This document shows positions 1 to 8,957 of a stretch of DNA of 64,000 bases, piece by piece. Location: NCBI RefSeq assembly GCF_016811995.1, contig NZ_CP069159.1, positions 3,348,001-3,412,000 on the forward strand, given 5' to 3'. A program made the translations under genes and the position numbers. The notes under the pieces were generated by a model that was not told the DNA's origin, did no database searches, and worked only from the letters and a program-made list of their open reading frames with translations. This DNA is from Citrobacter sp. R56. Its GTDB lineage: Bacteria; Pseudomonadota; Gammaproteobacteria; Enterobacterales; Enterobacteriaceae. Each line of letters starts with the position of its first letter. Positions within the stretch are counted from its first letter, which is position 1.

Positions 1-852
1 GTATTCCCAATCATCGCCGACCGCCTCACGCAAAAGCAGCTTTTTGACAAACTCTCCCTTGCCACCGCACCGTGGCAACTGCTGGCCGCCAGCGACGAAT
101 GGCCGCACATTTTCGAACGCTTAGGCGAACTGGCGATTGTCAAACGCCGCGTCGGGGGTTATGACGGTCGCGGACAGTGGCGCTTGCGCAATGATGAAAC
201 TGACCAACTCCCGAATGACTGCTACGGCGAGTGCATTGTCGAGCAGGGGATTAACTTCTCCGGGGAAGTCTCCTTAGTTGGCGCACGCGGGCACGACAGC
301 AGCACCGTATTTTATCCGCTGACGCACAACCTGCATCAGGACGGAATTCTGCGCACCAGCGTGGCGTTCCCGCAGGCTAACACCCGATTGCAGGAACAGG
401 CAGAAGCCATGCTTTCCGCCATCATGCAGGAGTTGGGTTACGTCGGCGTGATGGCGATGGAGTGTTTTATCACCTCGGAAGGACTGCTGATCAACGAACT
501 GGCCCCGCGCGTGCATAACAGCGGACACTGGACGCAAAACGGTGCCAGCATCAGTCAGTTCGAGCTGCACCTGCGCGCCATTACGGGACTGCCATTACCG
601 ACGCCGGTGGTGAACAGCCCATCGGTGATGGTGAATTTGATTGGCAGTCCTTTGAATTATGACTGGCTGAAATTGCCGTTAGTGCATCTGCACTGGTACG
701 ACAAAGAGGTTCGCCCGGGGCGTAAGGTGGGTCACCTGAACCTGACCGACAGCGACACCGCGCGCCTTAACGCCACGCTGGAAGCACTGGCGCCATTACT
801 GCCGCCAGACTACGCCAGCGGCATCATTTGGGCGCAAAGTAAGCTCATATAA
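1..852 (+). CDS. purK: N5-carboxyaminoimidazole ribonucleotide synthase, 5'-truncated by window edge
   Basis: ATP-grasp enzyme of purine synthesis. It carboxylates aminoimidazole ribonucleotide with bicarbonate and ATP, and works with PurE. The frame is open from base 1, so the coding region begins before the window. About 283 residues are visible; compared with the 355-residue E. coli protein roughly the first 70 are missing. Recognisable blocks are the ATP-grasp segment VKRRVGGYDGRGQW, EQGINFSGEVS, and the metal/ATP-binding end LLINELAPRVHNSGHWT. The stop is followed by a small inverted repeat and then selU. In E. coli K-12 the allantoin genes lie between purK and selU, and they are absent here. 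Identification is by recalled similarity to E. coli PurK over the whole visible length. Confidence 0.97.
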   Translation, partial: VFPIIADRLTQKQLFDKLSLATAPWQLLAASDEWPHIFERLGELAIVKRRVGGYDGRGQWRLRNDETDQLPNDCYGECIVEQGINFSGEVSLVGARGHDSSTVFYPLTHNLHQDGILRTSVAFPQANTRLQEQAEAMLSAIMQELGYVGVMAMECFITSEGLLINELAPRVHNSGHWTQNGASISQFELHLRAITGLPLPTPVVNSPSVMVNLIGSPLNYDWLKLPLVHLHWYDKEVRPGRKVGHLNLTDSDTARLNATLEALAPLLPPDYASGIIWAQSKLI

Positions 853-863
853 CCCAGAAAAAT

Positions 864-893
864 GCCGGGAAATCGAACTTATCCTTTCCCGGC
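864..893. other. inverted repeat between purK and selU
   Basis: A perfect 9-bp stem (GCCGGGAAA / TTTCCCGGC) with a 12-nt loop lies just after the purK stop. No T-run follows it, so it could be a weak terminator or an mRNA 3'-end stabiliser for purK rather than a strong intrinsic terminator. Confidence 0.5.
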
Positions 894-950
894 CCCTCTC
901 TCAGCGCGTAAAATCCTGCCCATTGCTGTTTTGTTTTATCAGGATCTCCC

Positions 951-2033
951 ATGAACGATGGAACGGATTATCGCGCGATCCTCACTGCCGATACGCCTTT
1001 AATCGATGTACGCGCCCCAGGCGAATTCACCCAGGGCGCCATGCCCGCAGCCATTAACCTGCCCTTGATGAATGATGAAGAGCGCGCCGCCGTCGGTACC
1101 TGCTACAAGCGCCAGGGACCAGAGGCCGCACTCAAGCTTGGGCATCAACTGGTGTCCGGCGAGCTTCGCCAACAGCGGCTGGATGGCTGGCGAGAAGCGT
1201 GTCAACAACGGCCCACCGGCTATCTTTGCTGCGCGCGCGGCGGTCAACGCTCGCACATTGTTCAGCAGTGGCTGCGCGAGTCGGGCATTGACTACCCGCT
1301 TATCAAGGGCGGCTATAAAGCGTTACGCCAGTCTGCCATCCGCCTCACCGAAGAACTGGTGCAAAAGCCCATCATCTTAATTGGCGGCTGTACCGGCAGC
1401 GGCAAGACGCAACTGGTACAACAGCAGCCCAACGGGATCGATCTCGAAGGGCTGGCGCACCATCGCGGCTCCTCATTTGGCCGCACGCTGTTGCCGCAAC
1501 TCAGTCAGGCCAGTTTTGAAAACCTGCTGGCAAGTGAGTTGCTCAAGGTCGATGCGCACCAGGCGCCGCGCTCCTGGGTGCTGGAGGACGAAGGCCGGAT
1601 GATTGGCTCGAACCATCTGCCGGAATGTTTGCGTGAGCGTATGGCACAGGCGGTTATTGCGGTGGTCAACGATCCCTTTGAGTTGCGTCTGGAACGGCTG
1701 CGTGAAGAGTATTTCGTGCGTATGCACCATGACTTTACTCACGCATATGGTGAAGCGCGCGGCTGGCAGGAATACAGCGAGTATTTGCACCACGGGCTGT
1801 CAGCCATTCAGCGTCGGCTGGGCCTGCAACGATTTAAAGAATTGACCACCGCGCTCGATATTGCCCTAGCTGAACAGCAGAGCACCGGCAGCACCGAGGC
1901 GCATTTCAGTTGGCTGGTTCCGCTACTGGAAGAGTATTACGACCCGATGTATCGCTATCAGCTCGAAAAGAAAGCAGAGAAAATTGTTTTTCGCGGCACG
2001 TTTGATGACGTCGGAGAGTGGCTGAGTCGTTAA
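951..2033 (+). CDS. selU: tRNA 2-selenouridine synthase
   Basis: Replaces sulfur by selenium in 2-thiouridine at the wobble position of tRNAs for Lys, Glu and Gln, using selenophosphate, through a geranylated intermediate. The 360 residues fit the family (364 in E. coli). An N-terminal rhodanese domain (about 1-130) carries the catalytic cysteine pair C93-C94 in [13 protein letters not shown]-loop nucleotide-binding domain follows, with GGCTGSGKT at 145-152. The ATG at 951 is preceded by AGGATCTCCC, a reasonable ribosome-binding site. The gene is monocistronic and converges on the minus-strand porin gene, with a REP element between. Identification rests on both domains and on recalled similarity to E. 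coli YbbB. Confidence 0.96.
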   Translation: MNDGTDYRAILTADTPLIDVRAPGEFTQGAMPAAINLPLMNDEERAAVGTCYKRQGPEAALKLGHQLVSGELRQQRLDGWREACQQRPTGYLCCARGGQRSHIVQQWLRESGIDYPLIKGGYKALRQSAIRLTEELVQKPIILIGGCTGSGKTQLVQQQPNGIDLEGLAHHRGSSFGRTLLPQLSQASFENLLASELLKVDAHQAPRSWVLEDEGRMIGSNHLPECLRERMAQAVIAVVNDPFELRLERLREEYFVRMHHDFTHAYGEARGWQEYSEYLHHGLSAIQRRLGLQRFKELTTALDIALAEQQSTGSTEAHFSWLVPLLEEYYDPMYRYQLEKKAEKIVFRGTFDDVGEWLSR

Positions 2034-2037
2034 AAAA

Positions 2038-2099
2038 TGCCGGATGGTAGCAATGGCCTTATCCGGCATATATTTTGTAGGCCCGGTAACACCGGGCAC
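2038..2099. repeat. REP/BIME element between selU and porin gene
   Basis: Two inverted-repeat units typical of enterobacterial REP sequences: GCCGGATGG ... ATCCGGC, then GCCCGGTAACACCGGGC. It sits between two convergent genes, where such elements often stabilise mRNA 3' ends. Confidence 0.85.
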
Positions 2100-2109
2100 A
2101 GTGTCAGAC

Positions 2110-3246
2110 TTAGAAGTCGTAACGCAGACGCACCAGGTTCATATCACCCAGGTCGTCGGTGCTGGAGGTAAAGACGTGTTCGTAATCAACACGGAAACCA
2201 TAATCCAGCTGGAAGCTGATCCCCACGCCGTTGTCGGTACGCAGATAATCACGACCATTCACGTATTCAATACGATCGCCCATAAAGTAAGGCTGGATGG
2301 ATTTCACCGCATACTGGCCAATCGGGAATTTATAGCCCGCAAAGTATTCCAGACCCCAGGCATCACCAGCAAAGTAATCATTAACAGACACTTTTTTGGT
2401 GGTCATAAAGTTCTGATACCAACCGCCGCCCATGGAGAACGTCCAGTTGTCAGGCGTCCAGCTTAAGGCCGTACCGACGATGTTCTGGTCGTAGGTTTTG
2501 CTGTCGTTGCCGCGCATCTCCGCACGGGTGTAGTTCCACGCCGTACCCCAGGTCAGATCGTCAGTGATGTGATAATCCGCACCCAGAGAGCCGCCGCCTT
2601 TACGTTTGTATTTCAGGCCATTGTTCGGGTTGTAATCGTCACTGAACAGATAAGAGGCGTAGAGATCAACATCCCCTACCGTTTTCTTATATTTTAGCGA
2701 TTTACGGGTGCGGTACGAACCATCGTAGTCGCCGTTAATCCCGTTACCTGGCGCCTGACCGATCATGTCGTAGTCCCAGATATCGGTTTTCGCCCCGACC
2801 ACATCATAGTAAATACTGTTCTGTTGACCGAAGGTCAGCGTACCCCAGGTATCACTTTTCAGACCGGTGTACAGCATACGACGGGTCGTGTCGTGAGCAC
2901 CATCCGCGTAGTGGTTGTCCCAGTTGAACATCGCCGGGAAGTTCACACCCAGCTCGTAGTAGCTGACCCAGCTAATGTCATCAAACAGGTAGTAATCGGC
3001 GGCGAAACGGAAACGTGTACCGCCGTCAAACCCATTACGCTTATACCCATTTGCACCGTCATCGCCAGCCATATTCTGGAACTGCGGACGGATACTCCCG
3101 CCAACGGTGAAGTTGAGACGGCTCAGAGGATCACCCGCCTGAGGATCCTGTTTCAGAACCGTGATTTCCGCCTGAGAGGCGAAAGACGTCAATGCCACTG
3201 CTGCGCCGATCGATGCCGCCAGCGCTGTAGTTTTTATAGTCATCAT
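2110..3246 (-). CDS. Gram-negative porin-family outer membrane protein
   Basis: A 378-residue precursor with a clear Sec signal peptide (basic start, hydrophobic core, cleavage near SFASQA-EITV at about residue 26). The mature part shows alternating amphipathic beta strands, ends in Phe (RLRYDF) as outer-membrane barrels do, and has the TLTFGQQNSIYYDVVGAKTDIWDYD block, which resembles the strand 5/loop 3 region of OmpC/OmpF porins. It probably forms a passive channel, but I cannot name the substrate. The start is ambiguous: two adjacent ATGs, with AAGGAA better spaced for the second (3243). In E. coli K-12 this position between selU and ybbP holds rhsD-related DNA, so the porin is an accessory gene here. 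Its 5' leader holds a hairpin. No partner transport genes are adjacent. Confidence 0.8.
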   Translation of the reverse strand: MMTIKTTALAASIGAAVALTSFASQAEITVLKQDPQAGDPLSRLNFTVGGSIRPQFQNMAGDDGANGYKRNGFDGGTRFRFAADYYLFDDISWVSYYELGVNFPAMFNWDNHYADGAHDTTRRMLYTGLKSDTWGTLTFGQQNSIYYDVVGAKTDIWDYDMIGQAPGNGINGDYDGSYRTRKSLKYKKTVGDVDLYASYLFSDDYNPNNGLKYKRKGGGSLGADYHITDDLTWGTAWNYTRAEMRGNDSKTYDQNIVGTALSWTPDNWTFSMGGGWYQNFMTTKKVSVNDYFAGDAWGLEYFAGYKFPIGQYAVKSIQPYFMGDRIEYVNGRDYLRTDNGVGISFQLDYGFRVDYEHVFTSSTDDLGDMNLVRLRYDF

Positions 3247-3272
3247 TGTTCCTTGATAGATTTACCCTGAAA

Positions 3273-3301
3273 AATTCACGCGTCGCCAGGCGACATGAAT
3301 T
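3273..3301 (-). promoter_or_regulatory. hairpin in porin 5' leader
   Basis: AATTCA ... TGAATT encloses GTCGCC-A-GGCGAC, giving an interrupted inverted repeat that starts about 27 bp upstream of the porin start codon. It could be an operator or a leader RNA structure. No regulator consensus was recognised. The remaining DNA to 3476 is AT-rich and shows no gene. Confidence 0.4.
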
Positions 3302-3476
3302 CTGACGGGGATAGCCTGCTAATTATTCAGCAGGTGAATATTAACTTTTATTGATACTGCTGTGTTGGCGGGTTTTTAATGATTTGTGCTACTAAATATC
3401 AAGGGATTATCAATTTGTGCCACATAATGGGTACGCGCCAGTATAAAAACCGGCGCGTAATCATCACGTGTATGAA

Positions 3477-5891
3477 TTAATTACTGAATTGACGGAACAG
3501 CGCTTTACCTTTCAAAAGACGAACGCCCAGCCATCCGCCGCAAACGGAGAGTAACAGTGCGCCACAAAAGGGCAGCACAATCCACAGTCGCCAGTCCGGC
3601 TCCCACGGGAAGTCAAAAACGCGTGTTTGCAACACGGCCAGCGCCGTTTCAGCGCCAATGGCCGCTACCAGCCCGGAAACCAGCCCCAGCATGGCAAACT
3701 CGCACCACAGCGTGGTACGCAGCAGTTTTTTACCCGCACCCAGCGTTCGCCAGACCACCAGCTCCTGATGACGCTGGCGCATGCCAACCTGCACCTGCGC
3801 CAGTAACAGCAGCATGCCGCAGGCGGTCACCAGAACCACCATCACCTCCAGCGCCCGGCTCACCTGATCCAGTACCTGGGCCACCTGTTTCAGGATCGCG
3901 CCAATATCCAGCAGACTGACCGTAGGAAACTCGCGGTTCAACTGCGTCAGCATGCCATTGCCGTTCTCCCAGCGGAAACTGGTGAGCCAGCTTTGTGGCT
4001 GCCCATCCAGCGCGCCAGAGGGAAAAATAAAGAAGAAGTTGGGGCGCAGGCTTTCCCAGTCCACCCGGCGCAAACTGGTGACTTTCGCGCTGAACTCCTG
4101 GGTATCACCCATAAAGGTCACGGTATCCCCGAGACTGATATTCAGGCGTTTCGCCAGCCCCTCTTCGATCGAGACTTCCCCGGCGTTTGGCGGCCAGTTT
4201 CCGGCCGTGATCGGATTATGGTTTGGGCGAGTATCCTGCCAGGTCAGATTCAGTTCGCGGTTAAGCGCTTCATCCTGATTCCCCTCCGTGGGTTTCCCGT
4301 TAATCGCCGTCAGTCGCGCCCGCACGATCGGGTAGAACGCTTCGGGGATCACCTGATGCTCCGAGAGAAACGCTTTCAGCGGCGTCACTTGTTCCGTCGC
4401 AATGTTAATCAGAAAGTAATTTGGACTTTCCGGCGGCATTTGTTGCTGCCAGCGATCAAGTAAATCGCCGCGCAGCACCAGCAGTAGCGCCAGTAGCATG
4501 AAGGAGAGCGAAAACGCGGAGAGCTGGCTCAGCGTGGACCAGGGCTGGCGCAGCAGTCGACTCACCGCTAAGCGTAACGGCAACGAGGTTAATGTCAGGC
4601 CACGCAGGACATTCAGCAACATCCAGCCTAATACCCCGCACAAGAACGCTAGCACCACCGCGCCCGCCAGAACCGCCCACAGCAGCATGCTACCGCCCAT
4701 TAACCCGGCAAGCAGAGCGACGACCACTATGCTCACGACCGGAAGATAGATTTTCAGCGGCCAGACGTTCGCCACCACATCTCGGCGTAACACCCGCAGC
4801 GGCTGTGTCGCTAACAGCAGTCGGTAGGGACGTAGCCCGACCAACAGAGAAATCACGGTCATCGTCCCCAGCGCCCAAAGCCACGGCCAGGGACTGGCTG
4901 GGGGTAACTCAGCAGGCAACACGGGTCTGAGCAATATCATCAGCACTTTCTCGAACAGCAACCCAACGCCACCGCCCGTGACCGCAGAAAGCGCCAGCAC
5001 CATTAACCACTGACCGATGATCAGCTTACGCAATTGCGCGCGACCGGCCCCCAGCGTTTTGAGGATGGCGACCAGATCGTAGCGGCTACGACAGTAATGG
5101 CTCATCGCAACGGCAACGGCAGCCACCGCCAACAACAGCGTTAACAGCGCCGAAAGCAGCAGGAATTGTTGCGAGCGTTCCAGCGATTTACCCAGCGCCC
5201 CGTCGTCCTGCTCCAGTCCGTACCAGCGATGCTCTGGCTTAAGCTGCGGCAGCAGCCATTTTTCATAACCGTCGAGCTGCTGCGCCGTTCCACCAAATTT
5301 ATAGCGCCACGTGACGCGACTCCCCGGCTGAACCGCCCCCGTTTTTTCCACATCGGCGATATTCATCATCAGCCGCGGTGCCATCTGGAAAGGGTTAAAA
5401 CCAGAATCCGGCTCCTGAACCACCTCCCCGGCAATGCGCAGCGTTGCGTCACCGACATCAAGGGTGTCGCCGATTTTCAGATTGAGTAGCGCCATCAGGC
5501 GCGGAGCCAGCAGTACAAAACCGGGTTGTGGTTTTAACCCAGGCGGATCGGTTTGCAGTTCGCCGTACATCGGATAGACGCTGTCCACGGCTTTGACATT
5601 CGCCAGTTGCGGCGTATCGCCCGCAAAGGTCATGGTGGCGAACGTCAGTTGTTCCCCCACCTTCAGCCCGCGTTTGCGCGCTTGCTCAATCCACGCCTGC
5701 GGCACCTCGCGAGAACTGCGTAGCGCCCTGTCTCCCGCCATAAACTCGCGACTTTGCTGGCTGAGTCCCTTTTCCATGCGATCGCTGACCTTGCCAAGCG
5801 CCAGCACACACGCCACCGCCAGGCTCAGCGCCAGCCAGACAATCAGTAATGACGGGGAGCGCCATTCGCGCCAGAACCAGCGTGCAATCAT
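3477..5891 (-). CDS. ybbP: ABC transporter permease YbbP (FtsX/MacB superfamily)
   Basis: A large inner-membrane permease of 804 residues, the partner of the YbbA ATPase. An N-terminal transmembrane segment (about 15-35) is followed by a long periplasmic domain, then a block of membrane helices around 240-480, a second periplasmic domain, and three C-terminal helices with a typical FtsX-like arrangement. These transporters generally move lipophilic substrates or lipoproteins, or transmit force, rather than import solutes. The substrate of YbbAP is not known to me. The ATG overlaps the ybbA stop by 4 nt (ATGA), so the two are translationally coupled. The operon is divergent from tesA, a conserved arrangement suggesting a link with lipid or ester metabolism. 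Confidence 0.95.
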   Translation of the reverse strand: MIARWFWREWRSPSLLIVWLALSLAVACVLALGKVSDRMEKGLSQQSREFMAGDRALRSSREVPQAWIEQARKRGLKVGEQLTFATMTFAGDTPQLANVKAVDSVYPMYGELQTDPPGLKPQPGFVLLAPRLMALLNLKIGDTLDVGDATLRIAGEVVQEPDSGFNPFQMAPRLMMNIADVEKTGAVQPGSRVTWRYKFGGTAQQLDGYEKWLLPQLKPEHRWYGLEQDDGALGKSLERSQQFLLLSALLTLLLAVAAVAVAMSHYCRSRYDLVAILKTLGAGRAQLRKLIIGQWLMVLALSAVTGGGVGLLFEKVLMILLRPVLPAELPPASPWPWLWALGTMTVISLLVGLRPYRLLLATQPLRVLRRDVVANVWPLKIYLPVVSIVVVALLAGLMGGSMLLWAVLAGAVVLAFLCGVLGWMLLNVLRGLTLTSLPLRLAVSRLLRQPWSTLSQLSAFSLSFMLLALLLVLRGDLLDRWQQQMPPESPNYFLINIATEQVTPLKAFLSEHQVIPEAFYPIVRARLTAINGKPTEGNQDEALNRELNLTWQDTRPNHNPITAGNWPPNAGEVSIEEGLAKRLNISLGDTVTFMGDTQEFSAKVTSLRRVDWESLRPNFFFIFPSGALDGQPQSWLTSFRWENGNGMLTQLNREFPTVSLLDIGAILKQVAQVLDQVSRALEVMVVLVTACGMLLLLAQVQVGMRQRHQELVVWRTLGAGKKLLRTTLWCEFAMLGLVSGLVAAIGAETALAVLQTRVFDFPWEPDWRLWIVLPFCGALLLSVCGGWLGVRLLKGKALFRQFSN

Positions 5892-6574
5892 GCCTCCTCC
5901 TGCAACTGCCCATTGACCAGCCGCAGACGCCTGTCGCAGCGTGCCGCCAGTTGCGGATCGTGCGTCACCAGAATCAGCGTCGTGCCATGTTCGCGGTTGA
6001 GTGAGAACAACAAATCGGCAATCTTATCGCCGGTTTGTCGGTCGAGATTACCTGTTGGCTCGTCGGCAAACAGCACGTCCGGACGACCATTGAAGGCCCG
6101 CGCCAGCGCCACGCGCTGTTGTTCACCGCCGGAAAGCTGCGCCGGAAGGTGGTCCAGTCGCTTTCCCAATCCTAGCTGTTCGAGTAGCGCTTTCGCCCCT
6201 GCGCGACTTTGACCGCTGTTCTCACCGCGCAGCAACGCGGGCAGCTCGACGTTTTCCAGCGCATTCAGCGTGGGGATCAGCATAAAGGACTGAAAAACAA
6301 AGCCGACATGCTGTGCGCGTAGTTGCGCCCGCGCTTCTTCGTCCATCGCGTGCAATGGTTTGCCTACAAGACTCACCTCGCCGCTGCTGCCGTCATCGAG
6401 GCCTGCCAGAATCGCCAGTAAGGTGGATTTCCCCGACCCCGACTCACCAATCAGCGCAAGGGTATCGCCGCGTTTGACAACCAGTTCAACTCCGGTAAGG
6501 ATGGAAAGCTCATGCTCCCCCTGACCGACGGACTTCTTAAGATGATGAACTTCAACAATGTTTTCCGCTGGCAT
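5888..6574 (-). CDS. ybbA: ABC transporter ATP-binding protein YbbA
   Basis: Cytoplasmic ATPase of the YbbA-YbbP transporter, 228 residues, LolD/MacB-like type. Walker A is GESGSGKST (43-51), the signature is LSGGEQQ, Walker B is VLFADEP followed by TGNLD, and the H-loop is VTHD. The start at MPAENIVEV matches the E. coli protein. Its first 33 nt overlap the first 33 nt of the oppositely oriented tesA gene, so each gene's start and ribosome-binding site lie inside the coding sequence or leader of the other. It overlaps ybbP by 4 nt downstream. Confidence 0.96.
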   Translation of the reverse strand: MPAENIVEVHHLKKSVGQGEHELSILTGVELVVKRGDTLALIGESGSGKSTLLAILAGLDDGSSGEVSLVGKPLHAMDEEARAQLRAQHVGFVFQSFMLIPTLNALENVELPALLRGENSGQSRAGAKALLEQLGLGKRLDHLPAQLSGGEQQRVALARAFNGRPDVLFADEPTGNLDRQTGDKIADLLFSLNREHGTTLILVTHDPQLAARCDRRLRLVNGQLQEEA

Positions 6575-7168
6575 CTGCCCTTCCTGTTCCTGATTCTGTT
6601 AACCTTCCGCGCCGCCGCAGCGGATACGTTACTGATTCTGGGCGACAGCCTGAGCGCCGGATACCGCATGTCGGCCAATGCCGCCTGGCCGGCGCTCCTG
6701 CATGATAAATGGCAGACCAAAACAACGGTGGTCAACGCCAGTATCAGTGGTGATACCTCGCAACAAGCGCTGGCGCGCCTGCCCGGGTTACTACAACAAC
6801 ATCAACCCCGTTGGGTGCTGGTAGAACTGGGCGGTAATGACGGTTTACGCGGGTTCCAGCCTCAGCAAACGGAGCAAACGCTGCGTAAATTATTGCAAGA
6901 CGTCAAAGCCGCAAACGCCAAACCGCTGCTGATGCAAATACGTCTGCCCGCAAACTACGGTCGTCGGTATAATGAAACCTTTAGCGCCATCTATCCCAGA
7001 CTTGCCAGAGAGTTCGATATTCCACTCCTGCCCTTTTTTATGGAAGAGGTTTATCTGAAACCCCAATGGATGCAGGACGACGGCATTCACCCTAATCGCG
7101 ACGCTCAACCGTTTATCGCCGACTGGATGGCGAAACAATTGACGCCATTAGTTAACCACGACTCGTAA
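6542..7168 (+). CDS. tesA: periplasmic thioesterase I / protease I / lysophospholipase L1
   Basis: SGNH hydrolase that cleaves acyl-CoA thioesters, lysophospholipids and some peptide esters in the periplasm. The chosen start (MMNFNNV) gives 208 residues, matching E. coli; an upstream in-frame ATG at 6512 would add ten residues with no counterpart. Signal peptide 1-26 ends at RAAA-ADTLL. The nucleophile is in GDSLS (S36 of the precursor, S10 mature), the oxyanion block is GGND, and the catalytic Asp and His are in DDGIHPNRDAQ. It overlaps the 5' end of divergent ybbA by 33 nt. Confidence 0.96.
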   Translation: MMNFNNVFRWHLPFLFLILLTFRAAAADTLLILGDSLSAGYRMSANAAWPALLHDKWQTKTTVVNASISGDTSQQALARLPGLLQQHQPRWVLVELGGNDGLRGFQPQQTEQTLRKLLQDVKAANAKPLLMQIRLPANYGRRYNETFSAIYPRLAREFDIPLLPFFMEEVYLKPQWMQDDGIHPNRDAQPFIADWMAKQLTPLVNHDS

Positions 7169-7196
7169 ATCAACGGAGATCCTGACAGGTAAAGTT

Positions 7197-7967
7197 ATGC
7201 AAAAATCGGTCTTAATAACAGGATGTTCCAGTGGAATCGGTCTGGAAAGCGCCCTGGAACTCAAGCGCCAGGGTTTCCAAATCCTGGCGGGCTGCCGCAA
7301 ACCCGAAGACGTCGCTCGCATGAACAGTATGGGCTTCACCGGTGTTCTGCTGGATCTGGACTCCCCCGAAAGCGTGGATTGCGCCGCCCAGGAAGTGCTC
7401 GCCCTGACCGATAATTGTTTGTATGGGATCTTTAATAATGCCGGTTATGGCGTTTATGGCCCGCTCTCAACCATCAGCCGTGAGCAGATGGAACAGCAGT
7501 TTTCCACCAATTTCTTCGGCGCACATCAGCTCACCATGCGTCTGCTGCCCGCGATGTTGCCCCACCGCGAAGGGCGCATTGTCATGACCTCCTCGGTGAT
7601 GGGACTGATTTCCACGCCGGGTCGCGGCGCTTACGCGGCCAGCAAATACGCGCTGGAGGCCTGGTCAGACGCGCTGCGTATGGAACTGCGCCACACGGGG
7701 ATCAAAGTCAGTCTGATCGAACCCGGCCCCATTCGCACCCGCTTCACAGAAAATGTTAACCAGACGCAAAATGACCAACCGGTAGAAAACCCCGGTATCG
7801 CCGCACGTTTTACGCTGGGGCCGGAGGCCGTTGTCGCCAAAGTGCGCCACGCGTTTGAAAGCGATAAACCGAAATTACGCTACCCCGTTACGATGGTGAC
7901 GTGGGCCGTCATGCTACTTAAACGCCTGCTGCCAGGGCGCATAATGGACAAAATTTTACAGGGGTGA
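7197..7967 (+). CDS. ybbO: NADP-dependent short-chain aldehyde reductase YbbO
   Basis: Classical short-chain dehydrogenase/reductase of 256 residues. It has the cofactor motif TGCSSGIG (8-15), NNAGYG, a catalytic serine in MTSSVMG, and Y146-x3-K150 in YAASK. The E. coli enzyme reduces medium- and long-chain aldehydes with NADPH. The C-terminal end LLPGRIMDKILQG may be membrane-associated. It begins 28 bp after tesA in the same direction, with GGAGATCCTGACAGG upstream, so the two may share a transcript. That fits a role in handling fatty acyl derivatives, which is an inference. Confidence 0.93.
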   Translation: MQKSVLITGCSSGIGLESALELKRQGFQILAGCRKPEDVARMNSMGFTGVLLDLDSPESVDCAAQEVLALTDNCLYGIFNNAGYGVYGPLSTISREQMEQQFSTNFFGAHQLTMRLLPAMLPHREGRIVMTSSVMGLISTPGRGAYAASKYALEAWSDALRMELRHTGIKVSLIEPGPIRTRFTENVNQTQNDQPVENPGIAARFTLGPEAVVAKVRHAFESDKPKLRYPVTMVTWAVMLLKRLLPGRIMDKILQG

Positions 7968-8027
7968 GTTGAAGCGCGCATCTCAGCCCCCATGTAAAAG
8001 GAAATATAGACAAAAGAGAGCGACTCC

Positions 8028-8882
8028 ATGTCCGTACAGAATATTGTTAACATTAACGAATCCAATTTGCAGCAGACCCTTGAACAGTCAATGACCACCC
8101 CGGTCCTGTTCTATTTCTGGTCTGAGCGTAGTCAGCACTGCCTGCAACTGACGCCTGTGCTGGAAAGCCTGGTTGCGCAATACAACGGTCAGTTTATTCT
8201 GGCGAAACTGGACTGTGACGCGGAACAGATGATCGCCTCCCAGTTTGGTCTGCGCGCCATCCCAACCGTGTATCTGTTCCAGAACGGTCAACCGGTAGAT
8301 GGTTTCCAGGGACCACAGCCAGAAGAAGTCATCCGCGCGCTGCTCGACAAAGTCCTGCCACGTGAAGAAGAGCTGAAAGCGCAGCAGGCAATACAGCTGA
8401 TGCAGGAAGGCAACTACGCAGAGGCGCTGCCGCTGCTGAAAGACGCCTGGCAGCTCTCCAGCCAGAACAGCGAAATCGGTCTGCTGCTGGCGGAAACGCA
8501 AATTGCCCTCAACCGCTCTGAAGATGCCGAAGCGGTATTGAAGACCGTGCCATTGCAGGATCAGGACACCCGTTATCAGGGTCTGGTCGCACAAATTGAA
8601 CTGCTGAAACAGGCAGCGGACACCCCGGAAATTCAGCATTTGCAGCAACAAGTTGCAGAACACCCGCAGGATGCCGCGCTGGCCGCGCAACTGGCGCTAC
8701 AGTTGCATCAGGTAGGTCGTAATGAAGAAGCGCTGGAGCTGTTGTTCAGCCATCTGAAGAAAGATCTCTCTGCCGCTGAAGGTCAGGCCCGTAAAACGTT
8801 TCAGGAAATTCTCGCAGCGCTGGGGACTGGCGACGCGCTGGCCTCAAAGTACCGCCGCCAGCTGTATGCCCTACTCTATTGA
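8028..8882 (+). CDS. cnoX: chaperedoxin CnoX (YbbN), thioredoxin-TPR protein
   Basis: Holdase chaperone that protects client proteins from oxidation during bleach stress and passes them to GroEL and DnaK. The 284 residues comprise an N-terminal thioredoxin fold (about 1-110) and C-terminal tetratricopeptide-like repeats (about 115-284). The usual CxxC active site is replaced by SQHC (35-38), so it lacks normal oxidoreductase activity, as in E. coli. The end [12 protein letters not shown] is the conserved GroEL-contacting tail region. Lies 60 bp after ybbO in the same direction; GAGAGCG precedes the ATG. Confidence 0.96.
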   Translation: MSVQNIVNINESNLQQTLEQSMTTPVLFYFWSERSQHCLQLTPVLESLVAQYNGQFILAKLDCDAEQMIASQFGLRAIPTVYLFQNGQPVDGFQGPQPEEVIRALLDKVLPREEELKAQQAIQLMQEGNYAEALPLLKDAWQLSSQNSEIGLLLAETQIALNRSEDAEAVLKTVPLQDQDTRYQGLVAQIELLKQAADTPEIQHLQQQVAEHPQDAALAAQLALQLHQVGRNEEALELLFSHLKKDLSAAEGQARKTFQEILAALGTGDALASKYRRQLYALLY

Positions 8883-8885
8883 TTG

Positions 8886-8952
8886 ATGTCGGATGGCGCT
8901 ATCGCTTATCCGGCCTACAGGATTATGCCTGTCTGTAGGCCGCCATCCGCTA
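8886..8952. repeat. REP element between cnoX and fetB
   Basis: GTCGGATGGCGC ... CTTATCCGGC followed by GTAGGCCGCCATCCGC, two REP units in opposite orientation between convergent genes. Confidence 0.85.
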
Positions 8953-8957
8953 AACCA

